A stretch of DNA of 64,000 nucleotides. Origin: Blastomyces gilchristii SLH14081. Taxonomy: Eukaryota; Ascomycota; Eurotiomycetes; Onygenales; Ajellomycetaceae. Made by a program: the position numbers and the translations under genes. The notes below the pieces were generated by a model that worked only from the letters and a program-made list of their open reading frames with translations, did not search any database and was not told the origin of the DNA. How positions within the stretch are numbered: position 1 is the first letter of the stretch; each line of letters begins with the position of its first letter. Below, piece after piece: positions 12,455 to 22,553 of the stretch. The stretch is taken from the NCBI RefSeq assembly GCF_000003855.2, contig NW_003101679.1, positions 2,579,379 to 2,643,378 on the forward strand, read 5' to 3'.

Positions 12455-12712
12455 TGTAAGAAATTTCACTTCTCATGAATTCTTTACCTCTATTCCTATC
12501 TCTCATGTAATCAATAGGGCTAGCGGCCCTTGGCTACACACAACTATATAGACTGGAGTTCATGAATACTATTCATAACTCAGCTTGAATGCTATTATAT
12601 ATTTAATCTCTACATTTTATCTTTCTACTGTGAATACTTCTAGTAGTTAACAGTACATATCACGCCAAGCTGCAAACACCCGAATAATCGCCTGCGAGCA
12701 CTTATTCTTACA
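12455..12712 (+). repeat. 3' LTR of Gypsy-1B (258 bp)
   Basis: Begins TGTAAGAAAT and ends TTCTTACA, followed by the TCAAT target duplication. It keeps CACGCCAAGC and CACCCGAATAATCGCC where the 5' LTR reads CACATCAAGC and CACTCAAATAATCATC. Confidence 0.93.
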
Positions 12713-13649
12713 TCAATTGAGTTATCTTTCTTTAGAAATTTCATTATTCTGGCTACAATTCTTGAATTCAGTGCAGAGTTCCTTATTCAGAATCAGAATC
12801 TCTGAAAATCAGTAATAGAATCTTTATTAAATATAATAATTCTATCTGAGAGAGATGAAAAGTGAGATAAATTCATTCTTTATAATATTTCAGTTGAAAT
12901 TTATTACTGTGAAGAAGAAATACTACTTCTCAAAAACAAATTAAAAGAATATAATTCTATTCAACTGAGAAAAGAGTCTGTATAACTAGATTTAATTGAG
13001 ATCAGATAAAGTAGAAGAAATGTCTCTGTTCTACTATATATAAAAACACTTGAATAATCAAAAATCTCTGAAGTAAGAGTAACAGATTTGAAAATAAGAG
13101 TTTATGAATACAAAGACTCAAGAATGAATCTCAAAGCTCAAACACAGTGTTTAAACTGTCAAAGATATAGACACTTTGTAATGTCTTATTTCAGAGACTT
13201 AAAATGCATATTTCATACTAGAGATTATAAAACTAGTGAGTATAAATGTGAGACATACTTAAAAAGAGATGAAATATATTACTATACTCTGCTTAAATAC
13301 TCTAACTGCAAAGAAAAACATACATCTAGCTCAAGAGAATGTATATTTACTTCAAGAACTCAAAAGAACTGAAGAAAAGATACAGCTCAAAGTTAATTGA
13401 AAACTGAAGAGAATAGTCAAGTCAGTAAATCTGTAACTGCAAGCTCAAAAAGAAGAAACTCTCAATTATCTAAATCTTCAAACTTCAATTCTTCAGGTAA
13501 ATATAAACAGAATTTGAATTCTCAAACTTCTGTTAAGATTAGAGAATTGAGAAATAACTCTGATAATAAACTAAATAGAATGTAAGCATTTGAGATTTCT
13601 ACTTTTCAAAATAGTTATAATCTACTATCTGATAATAGTGATTAGATTC

Positions 13650-16429
13650 TACTCTATCTCTACTCTCTTTTAGTATGAATATACAACAAAAACAACAAAA
13701 AAAGTTTAAAAACTCTTCAAAAATCATATTTATTTAAAACAATGTGAATAGAAAGTTAAATTACATTTATTCTTATCTTCAAATTCTATTTAAATAAAAA
13801 GTTGATTTTATACTGCTTCAGAAACTGAATATTAATACTGAGTAAAAGTACATCATTTCTCATAAGCTACTACTACTTTTTATCTCAAAAGTCTGAGATA
13901 AAGTCAAGAGTAGTGATCAATGAATGAAAGAGATTAAGATACTAATTTAATCTAAGATTGAATATCATGTCTAACCCTGATATGCTAGTGAGTTATATTA
14001 TAGATAAAGAGAATAAGTTTAATACTATACAACTTATAAATATCTATAATGAAAAGTTATTGAAGATAAATAATAATATCTGAATAATTAATAGAGGATT
14101 TTTAAATATAACTTCATTAAAAAACTCTATAATTACAGAAGATCTCAATACACATTATCTCTGATAAAATTCAGAATATAAAAGAGTACTAAGTGTAGAT
14201 AAACTATTTGAATAGACTTTTAAGCATTCAATAGATTTAGTTAACAAGTCTGATCAATGAACATTTCTTAGAAAAGACATGAAACAGAAATCTATTATAG
14301 ATCTAATCTTCATATTATAAAATCTAATTAAAAAAACTCTTATAAACTGATTTATTAATTTAAATAAGACATCAGAATCAGATCATGAGATTATTCAATT
14401 TAATATTGAACTGAGTAAAAAATAAATGAGGGAAAATAATCTTGTCTCTAATCAGTACAACTTTGAAAAAGCTAATTGAAAAGCAGTTTAAGAAAGTATA
14501 AAACTGTTAAAATCTGAAAAGCAGAGTAAGCTCTATTAAAATCTCAGTCCAGATATCTCAAATGAAAGGCTTGAGAATAGAGTAAAGCTGATTACATCTA
14601 TTATTCTAACAGGTATTAGAGATAATATTTCAAAGAATGAGTCTTCTGAGTATTTCAAACCTTGATGAAATAAGACTATCACATCTATAAAAAGACAATT
14701 ACTCACTGCTAGAAGAGATTGAAAGAATATATAATATCTGAGAAAGAGTTCAAGGCTATCAGAAATGAATATTTTTCACATATTAAAAGAGCTAAAATAG
14801 ACTGCTGAAACAAATTTCTTGAAGAAGTATAAAAAAAACAAGTTTTCAAAAAGAATTGTCAAGGCAGAAAGACTATTGAACAACATAATCAGACTATCAA
14901 ATACAGAGAGAGGTCTATCCTTTCAGGCTATGAGACAGTTATATATAGCCTGTATTACATCAGCAGCTGATTATGAAGTTCAAGTTTGATGAAATAATCA
15001 AGGGAATTTCACTGAACTCTTTCAAAGACTGTAAAACAGAGCCTTGAGAAGAATTCTGAGAGCATTCAAATCATCTCCTATTAAAGCAATGAAAATTGAA
15101 GCTTCAATTCCTCCTCCTGCTATTAGATTTAAAAAGGCCTGTATAAACTATGCTCTGAGAGTTATAAAGATGAGCTCAAATCATATAATCAGAGAAAAAG
15201 TCTCTTCTTCATTTCCATCAATTAACTCTGGAAATGAACTGGATTGAAATAGATTTCTTGATTGAAATGAAAATAATTCTTCAAAGAAAATGTCTTCTCA
15301 ACTGTACAGACTATGCTCTCTGATTCAAAATCAATTTTCTTCTTTAAATGTTGAAAAAGTTGATCATGAGAAGTTATCTCTCTGGAGAGAAAAGCTTGAA
15401 TCTCTTATAGACTTACAAATAAGTGAACTATCAAAAGAGAAAGAATATGAACAGCATTTGAAGAGAATTTCTACAATCAATATAAAAGACTCTATTCTGA
15501 TTTATTCAGATGACTCAAAAAATGAAAATTTGAATAGATTAGGCACAGGCATTGCTTATACTGAAGATAATATCAATTTTATCTCAGATTTCTGAAATAT
15601 AGGCTGTGAATCTGAAGTCTTTGATGCTGAACTATTTGTAATAGTGAAAGCTTTCAAACTCATTGAAATAAAATCTCATAAAAGAGGAAATAGTTTGAAA
15701 GAGACATGAATATTCTCTGATAGTCAAGCTGCTTTAAAAAGACTTAGAAATAGTCAGATTCATAATAATCAAATAAATCTTGAACTGATCTTAAACTCTG
15801 TTTTGAAAATTCAAAAGAGAAGAATATCAAAGCTGATAATTCATCTGAACTGAGTTCCTGCTCACATGAATATTCATGTCAATGAATTGGCTGATTGAGC
15901 TGCAAAAAAGAGTGCAGAATTAAGCAGATCTATTGAAAAAATTGTGTCCTGATCTTTTATAAAGAGAAAAATAAAAGAATCTTGTTTAGACAAGTGAAAT
16001 GAAAGCTGACAGAAACAAAAGAAGAGTATACATTATTCAAGATTTGAAACAAAACCTGAGTGGAAATCTTGTTCAATTAAATATAAAAAGAAAATATTCT
16101 CATCTATAATACAGCTGAAACTAGAACATGGCTATTTCAAATCTTATATATAAAGATTTAATGATAGATTTGACTCAATAGAATGCTCATTCTGCAATGC
16201 AAATGAGAATTCTGAGTATATTGTAATACACTGTGCATTATACAATAGTCTCAGAGCCAGATTGAAAGAGAAGTATAATCTAAATCAGTTAAATATGAGA
16301 TTCTTATTCTCAACTGAGACAGGAATTAAATACTTAATAGACTTTCTATCAGAAACTCAAGCAGCTATAAGAAAATGACTAAATTCAGAATTATCTGAAT
16401 ATGAAGAGGAGGAAATCAATCAGATATAG
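13650..16429 (+). pseudogene. LINE ORF2 relic: endonuclease, deleted RT core, RNase H, C-terminal zinc finger
   Basis: An AP-type endonuclease is visible at about 13930-14420 (SIIDLIF near 14293, then SDHEIIQFN near 14382). RT should follow, but near 14847-14855 the frame jumps from the pre-RT linker straight to the end of RT. About 1.5-1.7 kb is missing compared with the minus-strand LINE. Downstream are the thumb/connection with VQVxxNNQG (two TGA at Trp-Trp) and ALRRILRAFKSSPIKAMKIE (15036-15095). RNase H runs from about 15487 to 15940 with YSDDSK, ESEVFDAE, FSDSQAA and HLNxVPAHMNIHxNELAD. A CxxC...HC finger follows at 16191-16235. The stop is TAG at 16427-16429. It cannot encode a working RT. 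Confidence 0.8.
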
Positions 16430-16803
16430 TCTGTTAAAACAGCTATATACTATCTTTTAATAATTTGTTTTATTACAGTCTCTCTTTATTTTATCTTTTT
16501 CTTTCAATTCCTTTCTATCTATCTAGTTAATATGTCTATCTTTAAGACTGTGTTCTCTTTTCCTTTGTCATGATATTGTCAAATGATTTCAAAGTATTAG
16601 AAGATGTTAAAACACTGGATTTTGTAAACAGTTTTTGTATTCTGAGCTGGAATTTTCTGATTTTGCATATCTGAAATTGATGAATGTATAATAGTTAACT
16701 TTACAGATATAGGAAACATCCTGAGAACTAAAAGTTCTCAGGTAGATGTCATAGTCTCTGACTGCATACATCTATAATTGAAGAATAATAATAATAATAA
16801 TAA
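16430..16803 (+). other. LINE 3' region and (AAT)n tail
   Basis: AT-rich sequence shared with the LINE ends at 34177-34550 and, reversed, 36931-37090. It contains GAGAACTAAAAGTTCTCAGG, a perfect hairpin-forming stretch (GAGAACT/AGTTCTC) near 16722-16741, probably the structure recognised by the element's own RT. It ends with GAAGAATAATAATAAT. Directly after the tail comes the interior of a Gypsy-2 LTR. Confidence 0.7.
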
Positions 16804-16804
16804 A

Positions 16805-16968
16805 TAAAGAGAAAGTGTGAGAATCAGTGATCAGAGTGAATAGTTATACATGTACATGATGACATACACAGTGAAACTTTGAGATAGAAGAATAGGTGTT
16901 TTTGTACATGATGCAGCTTCAGGGTGAAAGAATAGAAATTCTGTAGATTTTCAGCTGAGGATCAGTGA
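16805..16968 (-). repeat. Truncated 3' LTR of Gypsy-2H
   Basis: GAGAAAGTGTGAGAATCAG and the following bases match the inside of 22236-22553. The LTR's outer end (TGTAAGAGG...) is absent, and the inner end lies in the gap. Confidence 0.75.
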
Positions 16969-17272
16969 NNNNNNNNNNNNNNNNNNNNNNNNNNNNNNNN
17001 NNNNNNNNNNNNNNNNNNNNNNNNNNNNNNNNNNNNNNNNNNNNNNNNNNNNNNNNNNNNNNNNNNNNNNNNNNNNNNNNNNNNNNNNNNNNNNNNNNNN
17101 NNNNNNNNNNNNNNNNNNNNNNNNNNNNNNNNNNNNNNNNNNNNNNNNNNNNNNNNNNNNNNNNNNNNNNNNNNNNNNNNNNNNNNNNNNNNNNNNNNNN
17201 NNNNNNNNNNNNNNNNNNNNNNNNNNNNNNNNNNNNNNNNNNNNNNNNNNNNNNNNNNNNNNNNNNNNNNNN
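16969..17272. other. Assembly gap, 304 N
   Basis: A run of N. By comparison with the other Gypsy-2 copies it should contain the rest of the LTR and the end of pol including the chromodomain. Translations across it are meaningless. Confidence 0.99.
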
Positions 17273-20200
17273 TCTTCAATCTCCTATTCAAGTTCATTAT
17301 CTTCTTCTATGATTTCTGACAGCTGTCAGTTGAAAGTCAGTTGAGAAGAAAACAGATCAGTGATAGTGCAGTGAAGTAAGCTTATATGAAAGAGATTATA
17401 AATCTCTGATGATATGTCAAGATAATAGTTATAACTGTCTAGAACTTCTATCACTTTATACTTTATATAATGATAATTTAGTGTGTGAGATGAGTATATG
17501 AACTGTATATTCTTAAGATTCAATTATACTAGATTTTCTATCTTATATTGCTCAGTGAAGTCTCAGTGAACATTGATTGAATCTTCTTAATTCTGTTTAA
17601 TGCTTATCATGAAGGCTTCTGCTCAATCACAGATGTCTCAGAGCTTTATTACTATACTATCAGTAATCTGAATTAGACTGTGAAGATTCAGTGTGAAATG
17701 TATAATCTCTAGAAGATTCAGTACTTTCATATAATATCTGTGTGTGAGAAAGAACAGACTTACATCTGTTGAAACAGCATCTCAATCATTGATAGTGACT
17801 TTAGTGTGTAGAAGAAGATCATATTAATTATCTTATAAGTAATTACAGAACTTATGAAGATAATTCTTTACAGTCTGAATTATCTGTTCTGATGCATTAT
17901 CAGTCTCAGAGTAATAAATAGTTAATAAACAGTGTATAATCTTGAGAACTTGACAGATTCTTGTTCAGAGAGTACTCATGAATTAACAGGTCTGATCTGA
18001 TACTATAGATCTCAGCAATTCATGCATTCAATAGAATGAGCTTCTTAGAAAAGCTTTCAGTGACTTGTTCAGTATTCATCTTATCACAAGATTTTAATAT
18101 TACACTCTTGCTCAATCAGTTCATGATGATCAGAATATTTCTACAACTCTTACTCTCAGAGAGATCAACAGCAAAGTCAATTATCACATCTTATCAGATT
18201 CTATCAGAACTATTAAGTGATTTCACCAGGTCTTTTCTACAGTTTTTTCACAAGATAATAGAGGAATAATGATTACAGTTTCAGATGAAATGTGTGATAC
18301 TGTTTAATATCTTGAGTCAGTAGAACTCTTAAGATATCATTTAATACAGTTATTCACAACCTGAATAACTGATTATATAAGAGTCATGCATCTCTTGTAT
18401 TATCCAGGTGTGTAAGAGTTCAGAGTAAGAGACTCAGTGTCATTTATGAAATTATAGAGTGTGATTATCATTAATTGAACATTCTGAGATGTCAGTTCTT
18501 ATACATAGTTCTGAGAAAAATCAGAATGCTTCTTATTATACTGCTTCAGTGAGTGTTTGAAGAAGTTTATCAGTTTGAGCTGCTGTATGTCATAGTTCAT
18601 TTAATATAGATTCAGAAGAAGTTGAGATATCAGTGACAGTTCTAATTGAAGAAGCATGTATAGTGTTGTGAGCTGTTGCATTCTGATCAACTAATATCTT
18701 TGAATTCAAGAGCTGATACTCTTGATTCATTCAGTGAGTATCTGTTATATTGAATGATATATCTTACTCTCATTGTAAGAGAGCATCTGTCATTGAGTTC
18801 TGGCTGCCAGAATGGTAGTGTATTATAAAATAAAAGTGACTTAAGAACTCAGATCATTGCATCTATCATTTGATAAGTTTATAGATAGTTATGAAGTACT
18901 TGAGATTCTTATAATCTGTGATTATCTTAAATTCAGAGATGCTTTGAAGTTCAGAGTCTTATTCTTCTAGACAGTGTACAATTACAAGAAGTTTCTTGTC
19001 ATAGATCTCATAGTTATATTCAGTGAGACTCAGTTTCTTAGACATGAAGATGCATGATTATAAGACATCTTTATCATCATATTACAATATAGCTTCTTCT
19101 GTGACATAGTCAGAGAAATCAGCTTCAATAACTGTTTCATGATCAGAATTGAATATTATCAGTAAAGAGATATTAATGAACATCTTCTTCATCAGTATAA
19201 ATGCAGCTTCAGTATCTACTAATCATTGAAATACTGAGTCTTTCTTAGTGAGTTCTGTAAGTGATCTCATGATATCTGAGAAGTTTTGTATGAATTGCTG
19301 ATAGAAGTTAGTGAATTCAATGAAGCTTCATACATCATTTACAGTATATGAAGTCTCTCACTCAAGAATAGCAGAGACTTTCTCAGAATTCATTTGAATT
19401 CTCTTATCAGCTTCTATGATAAAGCCTAGATATTTTATACTCTTAACTTTGAAATCATACTTGTCAATATCTATTAATAGTGCTGTCTCTTGTAATCATT
19501 GTAATATCTTCTACATGTGTTCTTGATATTCTTTTCTGAATCTGTCAGTGAAGATGAGAATATTATCTAGATATATAGATACAAACTTATCAAGGAAATC
19601 TCAGAGTACTCAGTTGATATACTTCTGAAATGTACTAAGAGTGTTAGTCAGTTCAAAGAGTGTGACTACTCATTCAAAGAGATCATAATGTGTTTGAAAT
19701 ACTGTAAGTCATTCATTTTCTTCAGTGATACAAATCTTATAAAATGCAGTGATGATATCTAGCTTTGTAAATTATTGAGCTTATCTGATATATGCTAGAG
19801 TTTCATTAATGAGAGATAAAAGATAACAATGTCTCTTTGTCAATCTGTTCAGATCTTGACAGTTCACACAGAATCAGAGTTCTTTATCTGACTTCTTTGC
19901 AAAGAGAATAGAAGCTGCAGTGAAAGAGTTGCTAATACATATGAATTTCTTATTCAACAGATCATTGAGTGTCTTCTTCTGAAGAAGAAGTTCATCTTAA
20001 GACATATTATAAAGAGAGTCTCACAGTAACTCAGAGTTCTTATCATTCTTCTTTTCTAACTTAATACTGTGATTCACTTCTGAGCCTTGTAAAGAAGGTA
20101 TATTCATAATGTTATGTTATCAGAAGACATCTAGATATTCATAATATTATTAAGAGAGTTTTGTGTGAGAATCTGTTATTATAGTACAGAATACCTTTTC

Positions 20201-22039
20201 TAGAGCTTTCTTAATATCAGTCAGACTGATGAAATAGATTGATATATGATTTTATCATCAGTGACTTTGTCAGTGACTGTATCAGTAGTTTTGATAATGA
20301 CTTCTTTTTCAGAGCATTTCATAAGTGTTGACAGAGATCTGTATAAGATTCATAGTCTTGTAAATATCATCTTTGTGAATTCTATCATTGTTAGAGAATA
20401 TTAAGCTCCTGTTTTGAGTATTTAGTAAGATGCCTTATTCAGATAGTCAGACAAGTTGTAGCATAAGATCATAGTTAAGATTCTTAACTTTGTATGCATA
20501 GACATCTTCATATTGATATTCTTCAACATCTACATTTAGTTTCATTATGTAACAAGTGTAAATGTCTTTTAAATCATCAAATCCTGTGAGAAGTCAGGAT
20601 CTTGATAAGAGAATATGCTGAAGATTATATTGTCTTTCAATTGAAGATTTAATCATTGTGTAATGACATAGATCACTGTCTATCATGGCTTTCATATTAT
20701 ATATATTATCTATTACAGTAGATATAAGAATTGCATTCATTATCATTTTCTCTTTAAATTATTATTGTCTGACCTCTTCAAGCTTCTTCTTGCAAATTTG
20801 AACAGAAGCTAATCTTTTCCCTGTTTTATTGAGAAATTCTCATAGTTATCTTTCAAATTCTTCTCTAATGTAATGTGGTTAATGTGGATAGACACTGATT
20901 CATTCTTTGAATGAGAAGATATGAAGACTGATTAACAGTTGAAAGCAATGTGCTCTGATCAGTTACTGTTGATGCACACTTCTTATTAATATTGATCAGT
21001 GACTTCTTCAGAAGTGATCTCAGAGACTTAAAAGCCTGTTCAGATGAGAGAGATTCTTGCTTATATATAGACATTTGAGTCTACTCAGTTCATAGCATCT
21101 ACATCATTATTGTTATTCCTCAGCACAGGTGTGTGAGTGACTGAGTTATTCCTCAGCACAGATATATGAGTGTAATATCTTCTATCACTATTCTGTATAC
21201 TCTTGAGCTTGATAAGATGATTGTTCAATATCTGAAGCTGTGTGTAGAAATCTTCATAAGTCTGGTCTTTGTCTACACTTACAAGAACCTGTAAGAGTTC
21301 AAAAGTTAATGTCTTCTTGAGTATACTAATCTTCATTCAATCCTCTCAAGATTGATCATCTGCTTCTAGAATCTTGATGTTGAAGTCAGGAATGAATGTT
21401 ATAAGAGAAGTGTTTCTCTGTCAGATGCTCTGTAATCAATCTAATACTTTCTATTGCATGACAGTGTCTCAGAACAGAATATCAAGATGTTTGATAATAT
21501 TATCAGATATTCACAATGCTGATTCACATGCTTTCATTCATGAATGAAACTTCTGTTTTATATGATTCTTCAATCATTCATTGATATACTAATTTTGATT
21601 GTTTAGTGAACTGATGATATCTTCATCTATACTCAGTTTTGTGAGCATTTCCATCCTTCATAATGGGTAGAGAGTGAGATTGAAAGTATTGAAATATACA
21701 GAAGCATCTAAGTGTTCTTTCAGTGCTTTTATATTCAATTCTGTCAGTATTGAAATTGTCTGTGCAGGGATTTCTTTTTGAGATAATTGTTAAATTTCTT
21801 CATATTAATGTTATTGAGTTGCATGCATATCAGCTATTTATTGTTATTATAATTTCAACATTGCTCACAGTCACTGTGACACTGTGTCTATGCTCATGTT
21901 TGAGAGTTCTCTTATACTATTGTTAGACATGATTATATTGATTATTGAATGTGTGATATCTGTGAAATCAGAAGAAGTGTAATTGTATGAATATCTCATA
22001 CATCTGTAGTGTCAGAACTCTCATGTCTTTCACTGACAT
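17273..22039 (-). pseudogene. Gypsy-2H gag-pol relic
   Basis: Read on the minus strand. The probable gag start ATG is at 22037-22039. The gag core includes an open stretch at 21085-21336 (MKISILKKTLTFELLQVLVS). A degenerate CCHC knuckle (CINSNxSEHIAFNC, the second Cys now Ser) lies near 20950-20995. Gag ends at TAG 20809-20811. Protease and pol are in the -1 frame (AMIDSDLCHYTMIK near 20660-20695), entered through the G GGA AAA site. RT, RNase H and integrase follow down to the integrase C-terminal region at 17326-17523 (FHISLLHCTITDLF). Stops are mostly TGA at former Trp. The end of pol is lost in the gap. Confidence 0.8.
20781..20821 (-). promoter_or_regulatory. Putative -1 ribosomal frameshift site of Gypsy-2 (G GGA AAA plus hairpin)
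   Basis: On the minus strand the gag frame reads CAG GGA AAA GAT TAG, with slippery heptamer GGGAAAA at 20821-20815 and the gag stop two codons on. Four bases after the heptamer a 7-bp perfect stem AGCTTCT/AGAAGCT can form around a 16-base loop. Protease and pol lie in the -1 frame. In Gypsy-2C and 2D the heptamer reads GAGAAAA, a GG-to-GA change, but the stop position and stem are kept. Fungal and retroviral -1 sites have this layout; activity is inferred. Confidence 0.6.
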
Positions 22040-22235
22040 TCTCTTTGTAAGATCTTGTTCTCTTTGTAAGATCTTATTGCAGGGTCAGAATGACTGATGA
22101 GTAAGCTTCTATCTGAGAACTCAGTGTCTGCTTAAATAATTGACTGTTTCTCTATTTCTTACACATTGTTATGTGTTCACATATCTTCTCAATAAATAAT
22201 CATTTCTAATAAGAAGATGATGAACATTTTTCAAG
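22040..22235 (-). other. Gypsy-2H 5' leader
   Basis: Short region between the 5' LTR and the gag start. It contains a direct repeat of CTCTTTGTAAGATCTT (22049-22074) also seen in Gypsy-2C (37528-37562). I could not identify a primer-binding site. Confidence 0.5.
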
Positions 22236-22553
22236 TGTAAGAGGCCTACACTGAATAGATTGATATAATATATAGGTCTTATATAACAAAGTGAAAAATG
22301 TTAGAGAAGAAAAGAAAGAGAAAGTGTGAGAATCAGCAATTGAAGTGAATATTTATACATGTATATGATGATGTACACAGTGAAATTTCAGAGTGAAAGA
22401 ATAGAGATTTTTATATGCAGTGAAGCTTCAGAGCAGAAGAATAGAAATTTCATGAATTTTCAGCTGAGAATCAGCAACTGAGAATCAGAGCAGTAGGAAT
22501 CTGTGAAGTGTAACAGAATAGTCTATATGATTGATCAGGCGCAGCCCGCCACA
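22236..22553 (-). repeat. 5' LTR of Gypsy-2H (318 bp)
   Basis: Plus-strand limits TGTAAGAGGCCTACA ... GCGCAGCCCGCCACA. It is longer than the 272-bp LTRs of Gypsy-2C because of extra sequence in its middle, including a near-repeat of the AGAATAGA(A/G)ATTT unit. Confidence 0.88.

Larger units (their letters stand above)
5465..12712 (+). mobile_element. Gypsy-1B, complete Ty3/Gypsy chromovirus
   Basis: A 7248-bp element with two 258-bp LTRs (5465-5722 and 12455-12712). Both begin TGTAAGAA and end TTCTTACA, and a 5-bp TCAAT duplication flanks them at 5460-5464 and 12713-12717. Inside are one long gag-pol frame (5755-10617), then 1.8 kb without recognised domains, then a purine-rich tract (GAGAGAAGAGAA, 12441-12452) just before the 3' LTR. 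It sits inside the LINE ORF1 relic. It is the best-preserved member of family 1 here and serves as reference for Gypsy-1A. Confidence 0.93.
4389..13585 (+). pseudogene. LINE ORF1 relic (gag-like nucleic-acid-binding protein with several zinc knuckles), split by SINE-1 and Gypsy-1B
   Basis: The 5' part at 4389-4479 (AISEIEILKR) resumes at 4873 as a Lys/Glu-rich probable coiled coil (KEEIEKLQVLEIQKIEKV). It continues through a Ser-rich linker to about 5464 and picks up again after Gypsy-1B at 12713. At 13140-13355 there is a run of Cys/His motifs beginning CLNCQRYRHF and ending SNCKEKHTSSSRECIF. Several expected Cys codons read TAT/TAC (Tyr), the signature of G-to-A change. Repeated CCHC knuckles at the end of ORF1 are typical of Tad/I-type LINEs, where the protein binds LINE RNA. 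The tail is Ser/Asn-rich and stops at 13583-13585. The exact start is uncertain. Confidence 0.65.
2569..16803 (+). mobile_element. Tad1-like LINE (non-LTR retrotransposon), left copy with 5' end, ORF1, ORF2 and (AAT)n tail
   Basis: The LINE begins at 2569, directly after the left 12-bp target duplication. Its order is 5' leader, ORF1 with zinc knuckles, ORF2 with endonuclease and RNase H, 3' region and an (AAT)n tail at about 16783-16803. It is interrupted by SINE-1 (4480-4862) and Gypsy-1B (5465-12712). The RT core is missing at a junction near 14847-14855. The right-hand partner of the 5' target duplication lies at 34551, after a second LINE tail. The 5' part here and the 3' part at 14855-16803 may therefore come from two different LINE copies fused by a deletion; that is an inference. 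Confidence 0.8.
16804..22553 (-). mobile_element. Gypsy-2H, Ty3/Gypsy element, left (3') LTR truncated, contains assembly gap
   Basis: The right LTR is 22236-22553 (5' LTR on the minus strand). The left LTR survives only from about 16805, where it meets the LINE (AAT)n tail, and then enters the gap. The interior matches Gypsy-2C (37095-42672, opposite strand) and Gypsy-2D (47259-52940). The sequence to its right is Gypsy-3 pol, but none of its host is seen on the left, so a deletion or rearrangement has removed the left flank. Confidence 0.8.

Noticed and set aside
16962..17312. Long open frames on both strands across the N run
   Set aside because: They consist of undetermined bases.
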